From Agromyces sp. Soil535 (lineage in GTDB: Bacteria > Actinomycetota > Actinomycetes > Actinomycetales > Microbacteriaceae), in contig NZ_LMRW01000005.1 of the NCBI RefSeq assembly GCF_001428255.1, positions 41,359-105,358 on the forward strand: a DNA stretch of 64,000 bases, read 5' to 3'. A program made the translations under genes and the position numbers. Below the pieces are notes generated by a model. It had not been told where the DNA came from. It searched no databases and worked only from the letters and a program-made list of their open reading frames with translations. Shown in pieces: positions 22,904-32,205 of this stretch; the first letter of the stretch is position 1; every line of letters begins with the position of its first letter.

Positions 22904-24028
22904 GTGAATCCGAGCCACCCGGTCGCACGACGCGGCTCAGCGCTCGCCGCGAACCTGGGCCTGAGCGAGCGCGTCTTCGCGTCATCCGCCGACCGGGCGA
23001 TGGCGAAGGCGATCGACATCGGCATCGAGCGGGTCGAGGCCGGCCTGCTTCGCGAGGTCAGCTTCGCCGACTCGATCGCGGATGTCTCGACGCGCTACCT
23101 CCTCGAGGCCGGTGGCAAACGCGTGCGCCCCATGCTCACGCTCCTCACCGCCCAGCTCGGCGCCGGCATCACGGACGACGTGGTGACCGCGGCCGAGGCC
23201 ATCGAGATCACGCACCTGGGATCGCTGTACCACGACGACGTCATGGACGACTCCGAACGCCGCCGCGGCGTGCCGAGCGCGCAGACGGTGTGGGGCAACT
23301 CGGTCGCCATCCTCACCGGCGACCTGCTGTTCGCCCGTGCCAGCCAGCTCATGGCGAGCCTCGGCGAGCGGGCCATCCGCATGCAGGCCGACACGTTCGA
23401 GCGCCTGGTGCTCGGCCAGCTGCACGAGACGGTCGGGCCGACCGAGGGAGAGGACCGGATCGGGCACTACATCCAGGTGCTCGCCGACAAGACCGGCTCG
23501 CTCATCGCTGCGGCCGCGCAGTCGGGCATCGTGTTCTCGGGCGCCGACCCGGCCTTCGAGAAACCCGTCGTCGAGTTCGGCGAGAAGATCGGCGTGGCCT
23601 TCCAGCTCATCGACGACGTCATCGACCTGTCGCCGCAGCCCGAGGAGACCGGCAAGGTGCCCGGCACCGACCTGCGCGCCGGCGTCGTCACGCTGCCGCT
23701 CCTGCGTCTCGCAGACCTCGCGAAGACGGATGCCGCATCCGCCCACCTGCTCGAGCGCATCGAGCGCGACGTGATCGTCGTCGCCACCCCCGCCGACGGG
23801 TTCGACCCCCTCGACACGAACACGCTCGCATCCCGCATCGTGCCGTCTCGCAAGACCGTCGATGCGATCGTCGCCGAACTGCGGGATCATGAAGCCACGC
23901 GCGCTACGCTCGCTGAGGCCCACCGGTGGGCGCGCGAGGCCGTGGCGGCGCTCGCGCCGCTGCCCGAGGGCAGCGTGAAGAAGGCGCTCACTCGATTCGC
24001 CGAGACGATCGTGGAGCGACAGAGCTGA
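22904..24028 (+). CDS. Polyprenyl diphosphate synthase (menaquinone side chain)
   Basis: A 374-aa all-helical trans-prenyltransferase. Evidence: GGKRVRPML, the first Asp-rich motif YHDDVMDDSERRRG, and the second motif QLIDDVIDLSPQ. Inference: it makes the long-chain diphosphate used by MenA; the chain length cannot be assigned by eye. GTG 22904 has TAGGCT 7 nt upstream. The stop overlaps the start of the next gene (TGATG), so the two are likely co-translated. Confidence 0.92.
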   Translation: MNPSHPVARRGSALAANLGLSERVFASSADRAMAKAIDIGIERVEAGLLREVSFADSIADVSTRYLLEAGGKRVRPMLTLLTAQLGAGITDDVVTAAEAIEITHLGSLYHDDVMDDSERRRGVPSAQTVWGNSVAILTGDLLFARASQLMASLGERAIRMQADTFERLVLGQLHETVGPTEGEDRIGHYIQVLADKTGSLIAAAAQSGIVFSGADPAFEKPVVEFGEKIGVAFQLIDDVIDLSPQPEETGKVPGTDLRAGVVTLPLLRLADLAKTDAASAHLLERIERDVIVVATPADGFDPLDTNTLASRIVPSRKTVDAIVAELRDHEATRATLAEAHRWAREAVAALAPLPEGSVKKALTRFAETIVERQS

Positions 24029-25419
24029 TGGAGAGACCCAGGCACGTGAACAAGTTGCGACTCGCGATCGTCGGGGCCGGCCCCGCAGGGATCTACGCCG
24101 CCGACATCCTGCTCAGGGCAGAGCGGAACTTCGACGTCTCGATCGACCTGTTCGACCACCTCCCTGCGCCCTACGGGCTGGTGCGCTACGGCGTCGCGCC
24201 CGACCACCCGCGCATCAAGGGCATCATCACCGCCCTCCGCGAGGTGCTCGACCGTGGCGACATCCGCATCTTCGGCAACGTGCGCTACGGCGAGGACATC
24301 TCGCTCGACGACCTGAAGAAGCACTACAACGCCGTGATCTTCGCGACCGGGGCCGTGCGCGATGCCCAGCTCAACGTCCCGGGCCACGACCTCGCGGGGT
24401 CGTTCGGCGCCGCGGAGTTCGTGAGCTGGTTCGACGGGCATCCCGACTTCCCGCGCACGTGGCCGCTCGGGGCCCGCGAGGTTGCGGTGATCGGCAACGG
24501 CAACGTCGCCCTCGATGTGTCGCGCATCCTCGCGAAGCACGTCGAGGACCTGATGCCCACCGAGATCCCCGCGAACGTTGCCGCCGGCCTCGCGGCGTCG
24601 CCCGTGACCGACGTGCACATCTTCGGCCGCCGCGGCCCGACCTCGGTGAAGTTCACCCCGCTCGAGCTCCGCGAGCTCGGCGAGCTGCGCGACGTCGACA
24701 TGATCCTCTACGACGAGGACTTCGACTACGACGACGCGGCGAGGGCCGCCGTCTCGGGCAACAAGCAGATCTTCGTCATCGACAAGGTGCTGAACCAGTG
24801 GCGCCAGCGCGAAGTCGGGCAGGCGTCGCGCCGCCTGCACCTGCACTTCTTCGCGAAGCCGCTCGATATCGTCGACGACGGCACCGGCCGGGTCGGCGCC
24901 ATCCGCTGGGAGCGCACCGCGCCCGATGGCGAGGGTGGGGTGGTCGGCACCGGCGAGATCCGCGAGCTGCCCGTGCAGGCCGTCTACCGCGCGGTCGGCT
25001 ACTTCGGCTCGCCGTTGCCCGGCATCCCGTTCGACGAGAATTTCGGCATCATCCCCAACCACGAGGGCCAGGTGATGATCCGCGACGAGCGCAATGGCGA
25101 CCCGCGCCAGATGTACGGCGTCTACGCCACGGGCTGGATCAAGCGCGGCCCGGTCGGTCTCATCGGGCACACGAAGTCCGACGCGATGGAGACCATCAAG
25201 CACGTCATCAACGACCTCGGCAACTGGTGGCGGCCCGAGTCGCCGTCGGAGGCATCGGTGATCGAGATGCTCGAATCCCGCGGCATCGAGTGGACCGACC
25301 TCGACGGCTGGCACCGCCTCGACGAGCACGAGATGGCGCTCGGCTCGGCCGAGGGCCGCAAGCGCATCAAGGTCGTGCCCCGCGACGAGATGGTGATCAT
25401 CTCGCGCGACGAGGCGTAA
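24028..25419 (+). CDS. fprA: FprA-type ferredoxin/adrenodoxin-like NADP+ reductase
   Basis: A 463-aa FAD flavoprotein. Evidence: FAD Rossmann motif AIVGAGPAGIYAADIL near the N-terminus, GLVRYGVAPDHP, NADP-binding VIGNGNVALDVSRIL, the FGRRGP motif, and the C-terminal YATGWIKRGPVGLIGHTK. It moves electrons between NADPH and ferredoxin-type proteins. It overlaps the prenyl synthase stop by 1 nt (TGATG). Confidence 0.92.
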   Translation: MERPRHVNKLRLAIVGAGPAGIYAADILLRAERNFDVSIDLFDHLPAPYGLVRYGVAPDHPRIKGIITALREVLDRGDIRIFGNVRYGEDISLDDLKKHYNAVIFATGAVRDAQLNVPGHDLAGSFGAAEFVSWFDGHPDFPRTWPLGAREVAVIGNGNVALDVSRILAKHVEDLMPTEIPANVAAGLAASPVTDVHIFGRRGPTSVKFTPLELRELGELRDVDMILYDEDFDYDDAARAAVSGNKQIFVIDKVLNQWRQREVGQASRRLHLHFFAKPLDIVDDGTGRVGAIRWERTAPDGEGGVVGTGEIRELPVQAVYRAVGYFGSPLPGIPFDENFGIIPNHEGQVMIRDERNGDPRQMYGVYATGWIKRGPVGLIGHTKSDAMETIKHVINDLGNWWRPESPSEASVIEMLESRGIEWTDLDGWHRLDEHEMALGSAEGRKRIKVVPRDEMVIISRDEA

Positions 25420-25446
25420 CCGGCTCTGGGGGTGGGGTCGTCGTCT

Positions 25447-25485
25447 GCGGGTTGAGGAGGCGCGCCGGCGCCGTCTCGAAACCCG
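25447..25485 (+). repeat. Half copy of the GGTTGAGG palindromic repeat
   Basis: GCGGGTTGAGGAGGCGCGCC leads to CCGTCTCGAAACCCGG. It lies between the convergent fprA and TfoX-like genes. Confidence 0.75.
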
Positions 25486-25494
25486 GCACCGACC

Positions 25495-25818
25495 CTACGA
25501 CTGACGCCCGACCGGCGGCTCGCCTACGTACTGGTGCGCCTCCCGCGCCAACTCGGACCAGAGTTCGCGGTCGGAGACGCGCACCCAGTTGCGGCTCGGC
25601 CCGCCGAGGGTTCCGCGGAACGGTACGGCGATGCCTCGCTTGCGGAGGTCCGCCGAGCGAGCGTCGGGCAACTCGACGACCAGGTCGTCGCCGTCGAGGA
25701 ATGCGAACAGCCGGCCGTGCACCAGCAGTCCGTCGGGCGCGAGGTTGACGTCGTAGTCCTCGTCGAGCAGCAGTTCGCGCGTCACTGCGTCGTACGTACG
25801 ATCTGCCTCGGTGCCCAT
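25495..25818 (-). CDS. TfoX/MmcQ-like small protein
   Basis: A 107-aa soluble protein. The run LVHGRLFAFLDGDDLVVELP followed by RKRGIAVPF, WVRV and W..LAREAHQYV resembles TfoX N-terminal or MmcQ/YjbR-like folds seen in Actinobacteria; no role can be assigned. ATG 25818 is preferred (GGGGGCGAC upstream) over an ATG at 25842. It is divergent from the prepilin peptidase. Confidence 0.6.
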   Translation of the reverse strand: MGTEADRTYDAVTRELLLDEDYDVNLAPDGLLVHGRLFAFLDGDDLVVELPDARSADLRKRGIAVPFRGTLGGPSRNWVRVSDRELWSELAREAHQYVGEPPVGRQS

Positions 25819-25937
25819 GTCGCCCCCGTTGTCCTCCCTCAACTGTCGCAGGATGGGCCGGGCGTGTCGATGCTGTCTTGTCGAGTCGCTGTGCAGCCGT
25901 ACGAGCGGATGTAGCAGCTGCCGCTACGCTGCACATC

Positions 25938-26588
25938 ATGCCGCTCGCGACCGTGACCACCGCCGTGGTCGCGTTCGTCGCCGGGGGAGCGCTCGGCTGG
26001 TGGCCGCTCGCCGTGTGGGCTCGTCGCTCGATGAACGGTGAGCGGATGCCGCACCGCACGGTGCGCGTGGCATCCGCCGTCGTCACCGCGGTGACGTTCG
26101 CGGCGCTCGCCCTCCGCTTCGGCCTCACCTGGATCCTCCCGGCGCTGCTCGTCTTCGCTGCGGCCTCGACCGTGCTCACCCTCGTGGACCTCGCGGAGAA
26201 GCGCCTCCCGAATGCGGTGATCTTCCCGACCCTGGGTGCGGTGGGGGTGCTGTTGCTGCCGCCCACCTGGGCGTCTGGCGAATGGACGTCGCTGGTCTGG
26301 TCGCTCGCCGGCTCCGCCGCGATGTTCGCCGTCTACTTCCTGCTCGCGCTCATCTCACCATCGTCGATGGGAATGGGGGACGTGAAGCTCGCCCTGGTGA
26401 TCGGCCTGCTGCTCGGATGGTTCGCGCTGAACGCCTGGCTCGTCGGCTTGCTCGCGGCGTTCGTGGTGGGTGGCGCGATCGCGCTGGCTGCGCTGGCGCT
26501 ACGCCGTGTCACTCTTCGCGGATCGATCCCGTTCGGGCCCTCGATGCTCGCGGGGGCATTTATCGCGATACTCCTCGTCGGTTCGTAA
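25938..26588 (+). CDS. tadV: Type IV prepilin peptidase (A24 family, TadV/CpaA type)
   Basis: A 216-aa membrane aspartic protease that cleaves Flp prepilin. Active-site Asp residues are in LVDLAEKRLPN and in the GxGD motif SMGMGDVKLALVIG. It has about six or seven hydrophobic helices and no N-terminal methyltransferase domain, as usual for Tad loci. TACGCT (25925-25930) lies 7 nt before ATG 25938, a leaderless layout. It opens the Tad cluster, 214 bp before flp. Confidence 0.9.
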   Translation: MPLATVTTAVVAFVAGGALGWWPLAVWARRSMNGERMPHRTVRVASAVVTAVTFAALALRFGLTWILPALLVFAAASTVLTLVDLAEKRLPNAVIFPTLGAVGVLLLPPTWASGEWTSLVWSLAGSAAMFAVYFLLALISPSSMGMGDVKLALVIGLLLGWFALNAWLVGLLAAFVVGGAIALAALALRRVTLRGSIPFGPSMLAGAFIAILLVGS

Positions 26589-26643
26589 GCCGTTCGGGGT
26601 ACACGTCCGTACCCCCATTGCGGGGGACTCGCGCTCACTCGTT

Positions 26644-26662
26644 GCCCGGTTTTCCGGGCTTT
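26644..26662 (+). terminator. Short hairpin with T-run upstream of flp
   Basis: GCCCGG-TTTT-CCGGGC is followed by TTTT. It lies 60 bp after the prepilin peptidase, in the 214-bp gap that also contains CCCCC/GGGGG inverted repeats at 26612-26625 and 26693-26706. It probably separates tadV from the pilin operon. Confidence 0.5.
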
Positions 26663-26802
26663 TCGATGGTCCGTTGCACTGCAAACGCCGTCGTCCCCCG
26701 AACGGGGGCGTGGAGTTGCATGCACGCGCACAGTTAGCGTCAGTCAGCCGCCGGTGCCCGCCGGTGGCAACTCTTCTTCCTCGAACCCGAAGGACACAGC
26801 AA

Positions 26803-27003
26803 ATGCTCAAGGCATACACCCGCGCCGTCGCGCGCCTCAACTCCCTCCACAGCGAAGAAGAGGGCGCAACCGCGACTGAGTACGCGCTCGTGCTGGGGCT
26901 CGTCGCTATCGCGCTGGTCGTTGCCGCGATCGGCCTCACCCCCCTCCTGACCCAGCTCGTCAAGGACATCGGCACCTGGATGGCCGCCCAAGGCCCCATT
27001 TGA
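26803..27003 (+). CDS. flp: Flp/Fap-type pilin
   Basis: A 66-aa prepilin. It has a 21-residue leader ending EEEG, cleavage before ATATEYALVLGL with the conserved Glu at +5 of the mature protein, and then a single hydrophobic helix. This is the major subunit of the Tad pilus. An AAGGA element precedes the ATG. A strong hairpin follows the stop. Confidence 0.92.
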   Translation: MLKAYTRAVARLNSLHSEEEGATATEYALVLGLVAIALVVAAIGLTPLLTQLVKDIGTWMAAQGPI

Positions 27004-27026
27004 GCCATCGCGTCAAGCGGTTCAGC

Positions 27027-27057
27027 GGGGTTCGGGATGGCAGGCATCCCGAACCCC
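27027..27057 (+). terminator. Perfect 13-bp hairpin between flp and tadE
   Basis: GGGGTTCGGGATG (27027-27039) pairs with CATCCCGAACCCC (27045-27057) around a 5-nt loop. There is no T-run. In this position it may be a partial terminator or 3'-end stabiliser that keeps pilin mRNA above downstream levels. Confidence 0.65.
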
Positions 27058-27079
27058 CTCAGCGGTAAGGGTGAACGGA

Positions 27080-27472
27080 ATGCGTTCTCGTAAGAACGAG
27101 CGGGGAGCCGCCGCTGTCGAGTTCGCCTTGGTCTTTCCACTCGTGATCATCCTCCTGATCACCGTGATCGAGTTCTCGCGGCTCTGGAACATTCAGGCCA
27201 CGTTGACGGATGCGGCTGGGATCTCGGCACGCTACGCGGGGATCCATCATGAGGACACCGATGTGATCGCGAAGGCGATTCTGGAAGCGAAGGCCGTTCC
27301 CGGGCTTCTCAACTGGTCGGCCGCGACCGTCGTCGTGGCGGTGGACTGCGACACCAGCCACGCGGCGACGTCGAGCATCACCGTGTCTCCCGGCTCCATC
27401 ACCGAGTGGTTCAGTGCGGCTCTCGGGAGCCCCATCACATTGAGTTCGACAGGGAAGATGCCATGCGGATGA
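27080..27472 (+). CDS. tadE: TadE-like pilus assembly protein
   Basis: A 130-aa pseudopilin-like protein. NERGAAAVEFALVFPLVIILL has the TadE Glu after the Gly cleavage site and a single hydrophobic helix, followed by an extracytoplasmic domain. ATG 27080 is chosen over GTG 27071. It overlaps the next gene by 10 nt. Confidence 0.85.
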   Translation: MRSRKNERGAAAVEFALVFPLVIILLITVIEFSRLWNIQATLTDAAGISARYAGIHHEDTDVIAKAILEAKAVPGLLNWSAATVVVAVDCDTSHAATSSITVSPGSITEWFSAALGSPITLSSTGKMPCG

Positions 27473-28530
27473 TGAGGAAACACTTCCGGCGCGTCGCCCA
27501 CGATGAGCGGGGCGCGAACGCCGTGCTCATCACATTGCTCATCGTTCCGATGATGGGCGTCGGCGCCCTCGCGCTCGACCTCTCGGCACAGCACGCTGAG
27601 CGAACCCAATTGCAGTTGGGCGCCGACGCAGCCGCGCTTGGCGTTGCAGCCTCGTGCGCCGAAGACGAAAGCGCGTGCACCTCGACTGCAGTGGCAACCG
27701 CGAACGACTTGATCACCGACAACAGCGGCACCCCCGTCTCCGGAGCCGCTGAGATCGAATTGCTCGACCTCGATGAGAACAGGGTGACCGTCGCGGCGGC
27801 GGCCGACTTCCCTCACTTCCTGGAATCACTCATCGATAGCGACGATGACCCCTACTCCACGACCGTGCGTGCACGTGCAACTGCCGAATGGGGCACGCCC
27901 GACGGCGGCTTCACAATCCCCCTGGCGATCGCGGAGTGCGAGCTCTCGAGTCATTTCGACCCAGGCACGCAGACAGCGGGTGCGCCATTCATCCTGCAAC
28001 TCATCGGACCGGGCAAGTCGCCCAAGGGCCCCGCGGACTGTGCGCCCGGCTATCCCGGCGGCTTCGGTTGGCTCGAAGGTGACGACGTCGACGGCGACGG
28101 CGATGCCGACTGCGAAGTATTGGTGGAGGTCGGAGTGCCCGAACCGGGCGTTCCCGGCAAATCCGATACGAAGGCCGGCGGATGCCCCGACGACTACATC
28201 GCGGACCTCATCGGAACGACCGTCCTGATTCCGCTGTACGTCGCGTTCACGCCGAGCAGCGCCGGAACCAACGGCAGCTACAGCATCAGCCGGTTCGCAG
28301 CGTTCCACATCACGGGCTACCACATCGCGAGCGGGAAGTGCGTTGTCCCGCCGAATGTGAAGGTGGGCGCCAACTGCTATCTACCGGGGGAGGAGCACGC
28401 TCCGGGATTCAGTGGCGAGTTCGGCGTGCAGGGGTATTTCGTCAAGTACGTCGCGATCGGCGAGGACTTCGATCTCGGTGATGTCCCTGGCGGCAGCGGC
28501 GGCCTCGTGGTCGTTCGACTGATCGGTTGA
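27463..28530 (+). CDS. TadG-like (Flp pilus/secreted) assembly protein
   Basis: A 355-aa protein. The N-terminal DERGANAVLITLLIVPMMGVGALALDLS matches the TadG/von Willebrand-associated N-terminal helix, and AERTQLQLGADAAALGVAAS follows as in TadG-type proteins. The large extracellular part has several Cys and an acidic GDDVDGDGDADCE loop that could bind calcium. No VWA MIDAS motif is visible, so it is a short TadG relative. It overlaps tadE by 10 nt, indicating translational coupling. Confidence 0.8.
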   Translation: MRMMRKHFRRVAHDERGANAVLITLLIVPMMGVGALALDLSAQHAERTQLQLGADAAALGVAASCAEDESACTSTAVATANDLITDNSGTPVSGAAEIELLDLDENRVTVAAAADFPHFLESLIDSDDDPYSTTVRARATAEWGTPDGGFTIPLAIAECELSSHFDPGTQTAGAPFILQLIGPGKSPKGPADCAPGYPGGFGWLEGDDVDGDGDADCEVLVEVGVPEPGVPGKSDTKAGGCPDDYIADLIGTTVLIPLYVAFTPSSAGTNGSYSISRFAAFHITGYHIASGKCVVPPNVKVGANCYLPGEEHAPGFSGEFGVQGYFVKYVAIGEDFDLGDVPGGSGGLVVVRLIG

Positions 28531-28581
28531 CCGGGCGGGCGCCCTCACCGCCAATCCATTTTCTGCTCGACAAGGATCCAA

Positions 28582-29337
28582 ATGAAGACCCGAATCATCG
28601 GCGCGATCGTCGCCCTCATCCTCGCCGCTGTCGGCGCGTTCGTGCTCGTCACGTATGTTCGAGGCGCCGATGCGCGCGCGGCAGACGGCGCTGAGCTCAG
28701 CGACGTCTACATCGTGCAGGAGTCGATCCCAAAGGGGACGGCTGGCGAGTCCGTCGAGGAGTACGTGAAGGTGGACACCGTTCCCCAGCGCAACCTCGTC
28801 GATGGCTATGTCACCGACCTCGCCGACCTCGCCGGGCTCGTCGCCGACGCGGAGATCCTCCCGGGCGAGCAGCTGGCCGAAGCGCGCTTCATCGATCCGG
28901 CAGAACTGGCCGCTCGCGGGGATGTCCCTGTCCCAGCGGGTATGCAGCTCATCTCATTCACGCTCCCGGCCGACCGCGTCGTCGGCGGGCAGGTACGCGC
29001 TGGTGACCGCATCGGTCTCGTCGGAACCGTTGACCCCGACGAAGTCGGCGAGGATGAGGACGTGATCAACCCGGTCTCCAGGTTCGCATTCCACGGCGTG
29101 CTCGTGACGAAGGTGCAAGGCGTCGTCACGCCCGACCCCGAGACGGGCGCCGCCCAAGACCAGGCTGCCGGTGACAGCATCATGGTGACCATCGCCCTGT
29201 CGGCGCATGATGTGGAGCGCTGGGTTTGGTTCTCCGAGGGAGAGGCGGCCAGCTACGCCCAGACGTGGCTCACCCTTGAGAACGAGCAGACCGACAATAG
29301 CGGTACCAGCCCTGTCGACGGAAGCAACGCCTGGTAG
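28582..29337 (+). CDS. cpaB: Flp pilus assembly protein CpaB/RcpC (SAF domain)
   Basis: A 251-aa protein. It has an N-terminal membrane anchor (about 5-27) and a SAF/AFP-like domain around DVYIVQESIPKGTAGE, then ILPGEQLAEARF and an RAGDRIGLVGTV segment. It is expected outside the membrane, linking the pilus base. Its stop overlaps the GTG of the next gene by 1 nt. Confidence 0.87.
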   Translation: MKTRIIGAIVALILAAVGAFVLVTYVRGADARAADGAELSDVYIVQESIPKGTAGESVEEYVKVDTVPQRNLVDGYVTDLADLAGLVADAEILPGEQLAEARFIDPAELAARGDVPVPAGMQLISFTLPADRVVGGQVRAGDRIGLVGTVDPDEVGEDEDVINPVSRFAFHGVLVTKVQGVVTPDPETGAAQDQAAGDSIMVTIALSAHDVERWVWFSEGEAASYAQTWLTLENEQTDNSGTSPVDGSNAW

Positions 29338-30710
29338 TGCCTCCCTACTTGCTCGTCAGCCGTTCCGCCGAGTATGAGTCCCGACTCCGGGGCCTCCTCG
29401 GCGGGCGGCTTGCCGTCGTCGCGGGGGAGTTCCTCACATTCGGTGTCGACGCCGTCATCAAGCGTGTCGATGGCACACCACGGATCGCCCTGCTCGGGCC
29501 CGTGTTGAACTTCGAGGAGACGCGCGGCATTGCGAGAGAGCTCACCGATCGGCACCCCGACATCGGGCTTGTCGTCGTGCGCGAACAACGGTCCGACCTT
29601 GAAGATTGGGTCGACGAGCTGTCGCTCCATGCCGTCTTGAGTCCATTGGCCACTGATGAGACCACCATCGAACTCATCGAGCGGCTCTCCGCGTGGCTCG
29701 TCGTCAACGGCCGGGCCGACAAGGAGGACTTCGAAGAGTCGGATGCCGTAGATGCCGGAGAGACATCCGACGACGTGTTGGCAGCGCTGGTGGCCAGCCC
29801 CTCAGCTCATCCGACTTCCGACGTTGACGACCCGGTCGACACAGATCGCACGCGGCTCGGACCGGATTTCGACTCCCTCACCCAGGTACAACCCGAGCAG
29901 GGGTGGGAGTTTCCGCCCCTCGAGTCCGGCGTGCTAAGCGAAGCCATTGCTGTGGTCGCGCCTAAGGGCGGCCAAGGCAAGACGACGATCGCGATCAATC
30001 TGGCAACCGGCCTCGCAGAGGTTGCGCCCAATTCGGTCGTGCTCGTCGACGCGGATCTTCAGTTCGGCGATATCACAGCGGCACTCGGGCTCGTTCCGGA
30101 TAGCACGATTGTCGAGGCGGCTGGAGATGCTGCCGCCGACGAACTGGTGCTGAAGACGGCGTTGACGCATCACGACGACGGCTTCTTCGTCGTCGCGAGC
30201 GCGCCTTCACCCGAGGCGGGGGACGCGATCACCGGTACGGCGCTTGCCGTACTCATCGAGCGGCTGCGGGCGACCTTTCGGTACGTCGTCGTCGATACGA
30301 CGCCTGGCCTTCCCGAGCACACGCTTGCAATGCTCGAGCACGTGACCGACGCCATATTCGTGACGAACATGAGCGTGCCAAGCCTGAGGGCGATGCGTAC
30401 CGAGTTCGAGTTGCTCCACAAGCTCGAATTGACGCCAGCGAATCGCCACATCGTGCTTAATCAGACCGACCGCCTGAGCGGCCTTACGACCCGTGATGTG
30501 GAGAACATCTTGAGCGCTCCAGTCGACGTCGAGGTGCCTCGATCCTCGGCGGTGCTTCTTTCGAGCAATCGTGGCGTTCCGCTCATTCACGACGATGTCC
30601 GCGATCCTGCGGCGAAGGCGATTCGTTCACTCGTGATGCGGATCGCACCCGATGCCTACCCCAAGCGCACCCGCATCCACAGAAGGAGGCGATCGAATGA
30701 ATCTCAGTGA
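29337..30710 (+). CDS. tadZ: TadZ/CpaE-like pilus localisation ATPase
   Basis: A 457-aa protein. The N-terminal 120 residues form a receiver-like domain. A P-loop follows at VVAPKGGQGKTTIAINLA (deviant Walker A of the MinD/ParA type), with DADLQFGDITAALGL and VVVDTTPGLPEHT downstream. It is predicted to position the Tad machine. The GTG start overlaps the cpaB stop, and its end overlaps tadA by 14 nt. Confidence 0.88.
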   Translation: MPPYLLVSRSAEYESRLRGLLGGRLAVVAGEFLTFGVDAVIKRVDGTPRIALLGPVLNFEETRGIARELTDRHPDIGLVVVREQRSDLEDWVDELSLHAVLSPLATDETTIELIERLSAWLVVNGRADKEDFEESDAVDAGETSDDVLAALVASPSAHPTSDVDDPVDTDRTRLGPDFDSLTQVQPEQGWEFPPLESGVLSEAIAVVAPKGGQGKTTIAINLATGLAEVAPNSVVLVDADLQFGDITAALGLVPDSTIVEAAGDAAADELVLKTALTHHDDGFFVVASAPSPEAGDAITGTALAVLIERLRATFRYVVVDTTPGLPEHTLAMLEHVTDAIFVTNMSVPSLRAMRTEFELLHKLELTPANRHIVLNQTDRLSGLTTRDVENILSAPVDVEVPRSSAVLLSSNRGVPLIHDDVRDPAAKAIRSLVMRIAPDAYPKRTRIHRRRRSNESQ

Positions 30711-32205
30711 ACGACTGAACGCGATCCGGAATCCGCAGATCGTTCAAATGGACGTGGAGCCGCCGGTCCGCCCGGCCAGCGACTCCGCGGTCCGAAGCCC
30801 ACCGACCACTTCGGTCGCAAGCGCCCCGACCGAGTCGTTCTTCCAAGCACCAGCTGGAGATGCGGCACCTGCTCCCGTCGTCCAGCCTGTTGCCAGGCCG
30901 GCGGCGCTGGTAGACCCACTCGCCGCGGTGAAGGAAAAGGCGGCGCAGGAGCTGTTTGTGCGCATCGGCACGCGCCTGAACGACGCGAGCCTCACTGAGG
31001 AACAGCTGCACGCGATCGCCCGAGCCGAGCTCGCCGAGATCGTGGCGGGCGAACAGCTCGCCCTCTCGACGGCAGAGCGCAACCGGCTGATCGACGACAT
31101 CGGCGCCGACGTGCTTGGGTACGGACCGCTCGAGCCGCTGCTCGCCGACCCGACCGTCACCGAGATCATGGTCAACCGGTTCGACCAGCTCTACGTCGAA
31201 CGCAACGGTCGGCTCACAGAGACGCACCACCGGTTCACCGGCGAGCCGCAGCTGCGACGCGTGATCGAGCGGATTGTGTCTCGGGTCGGCCGTCGAATCG
31301 ACGAGTCATCTCCGCTCGTCGACGCCCGCCTGGAAGACGGGTCGCGTGTCAACGCGATCATCCCGCCGCTCGCCGTGAACGGATCGTCGCTCACGATCCG
31401 TAAGTTCGCAGCGACGCCGTATACAGTCCAAGATCTCGTGACATTCGGCACGCTGACCCGAGAAGTTGCAACGGTGCTCGACGCTGCCGTGCGGGCCAAG
31501 CTGAACATCCTTGTGTCCGGCGGCACCGGTACCGGCAAGACCACGATGCTGAATGTGCTGTCTGCATTCATCCCGAGCGATGAGCGCATCATCACCATCG
31601 AAGACGCCGTGGAACTCCAGCTTCAACAGCAGCACGTGGTGCGCCTCGAGTCGCGTCCACCGAACATCGAGGGCCGCGGTGAGATCACGATCCGCGATCT
31701 CGTGCGTAACTCACTCCGAATGCGGCCGGACCGCATCGTGGTCGGCGAGGTTCGTGGCGCAGAGAGCCTCGATATGCTGCAGGCGATGAACACGGGTCAC
31801 GAGGGGTCGATCTCGACGCTCCATGCGAACTCCCCGCGCGACGCCATCAGCCGGATGGAGACGCTCGTACTGATGGCCGGCATGGACCTGCCTCTGCGGG
31901 CCATTCGTGAGCAGGTCTCGTCGGCCATCGACCTCATCGTGCAGATCACCCGCCACAAGGACGGCGTGCGCCGCGTAACCCACATCACCGAGGTGCACGG
32001 CATGGAGGGCGATATCGTCACCCTCCAGGACGCGTTCACTTTCGATTACTCCGCCGGATACGACGAGGAGGGGCGACTCCGCGGCCGAATCGAACCGACG
32101 GGGGTGCGGCCGCGCTTCGCTGAACGCATTGCCGACCACGGCATCCCGCTGCCGGTGTCGCTGTTCCAGCCGGATCTCCGGGGGATGCTGGGAGAGATCC
32201 GATGA
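30697..32205 (+). CDS. tadA: Tad secretion ATPase (TadA/CpaF)
   Basis: A 502-aa hexameric ATPase that powers pilus assembly. Evidence: Walker [13 protein letters not shown], Asp box [10 protein letters not shown], Walker B-like [13 protein letters not shown], and His box [16 protein letters not shown] Pro/Ala-rich N-terminal stretch of about 60 residues precedes the conserved part. AAGGAGG lies upstream of ATG 30697. It overlaps tadB by 4 nt (ATGA). Confidence 0.95.
   Translation: MNLSERLNAIRNPQIVQMDVEPPVRPASDSAVRSPPTTSVASAPTESFFQAPAGDAAPAPVVQPVARPAALVDPLAAVKEKAAQELFVRIGTRLNDASLTEEQLHAIARAELAEIVAGEQLALSTAERNRLIDDIGADVLGYGPLEPLLADPTVTEIMVNRFDQLYVERNGRLTETHHRFTGEPQLRRVIERIVSRVGRRIDESSPLVDARLEDGSRVNAIIPPLAVNGSSLTIRKFAATPYTVQDLVTFGTLTREVATVLDAAVRAKLNILVSGGTGTGKTTMLNVLSAFIPSDERIITIEDAVELQLQQQHVVRLESRPPNIEGRGEITIRDLVRNSLRMRPDRIVVGEVRGAESLDMLQAMNTGHEGSISTLHANSPRDAISRMETLVLMAGMDLPLRAIREQVSSAIDLIVQITRHKDGVRRVTHITEVHGMEGDIVTLQDAFTFDYSAGYDEEGRLRGRIEPTGVRPRFAERIADHGIPLPVSLFQPDLRGMLGEIR

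Noticed and set aside
25495..25818. Competence regulator TfoX
   Set aside because: Only a loose fold-level resemblance is visible. A role in competence would be over-reading despite the nearby Tad locus.
27027..27057. Full terminator ending the flp transcript
   Set aside because: There is no T-run, and tadE follows with no clear promoter of its own, so complete termination is unlikely.
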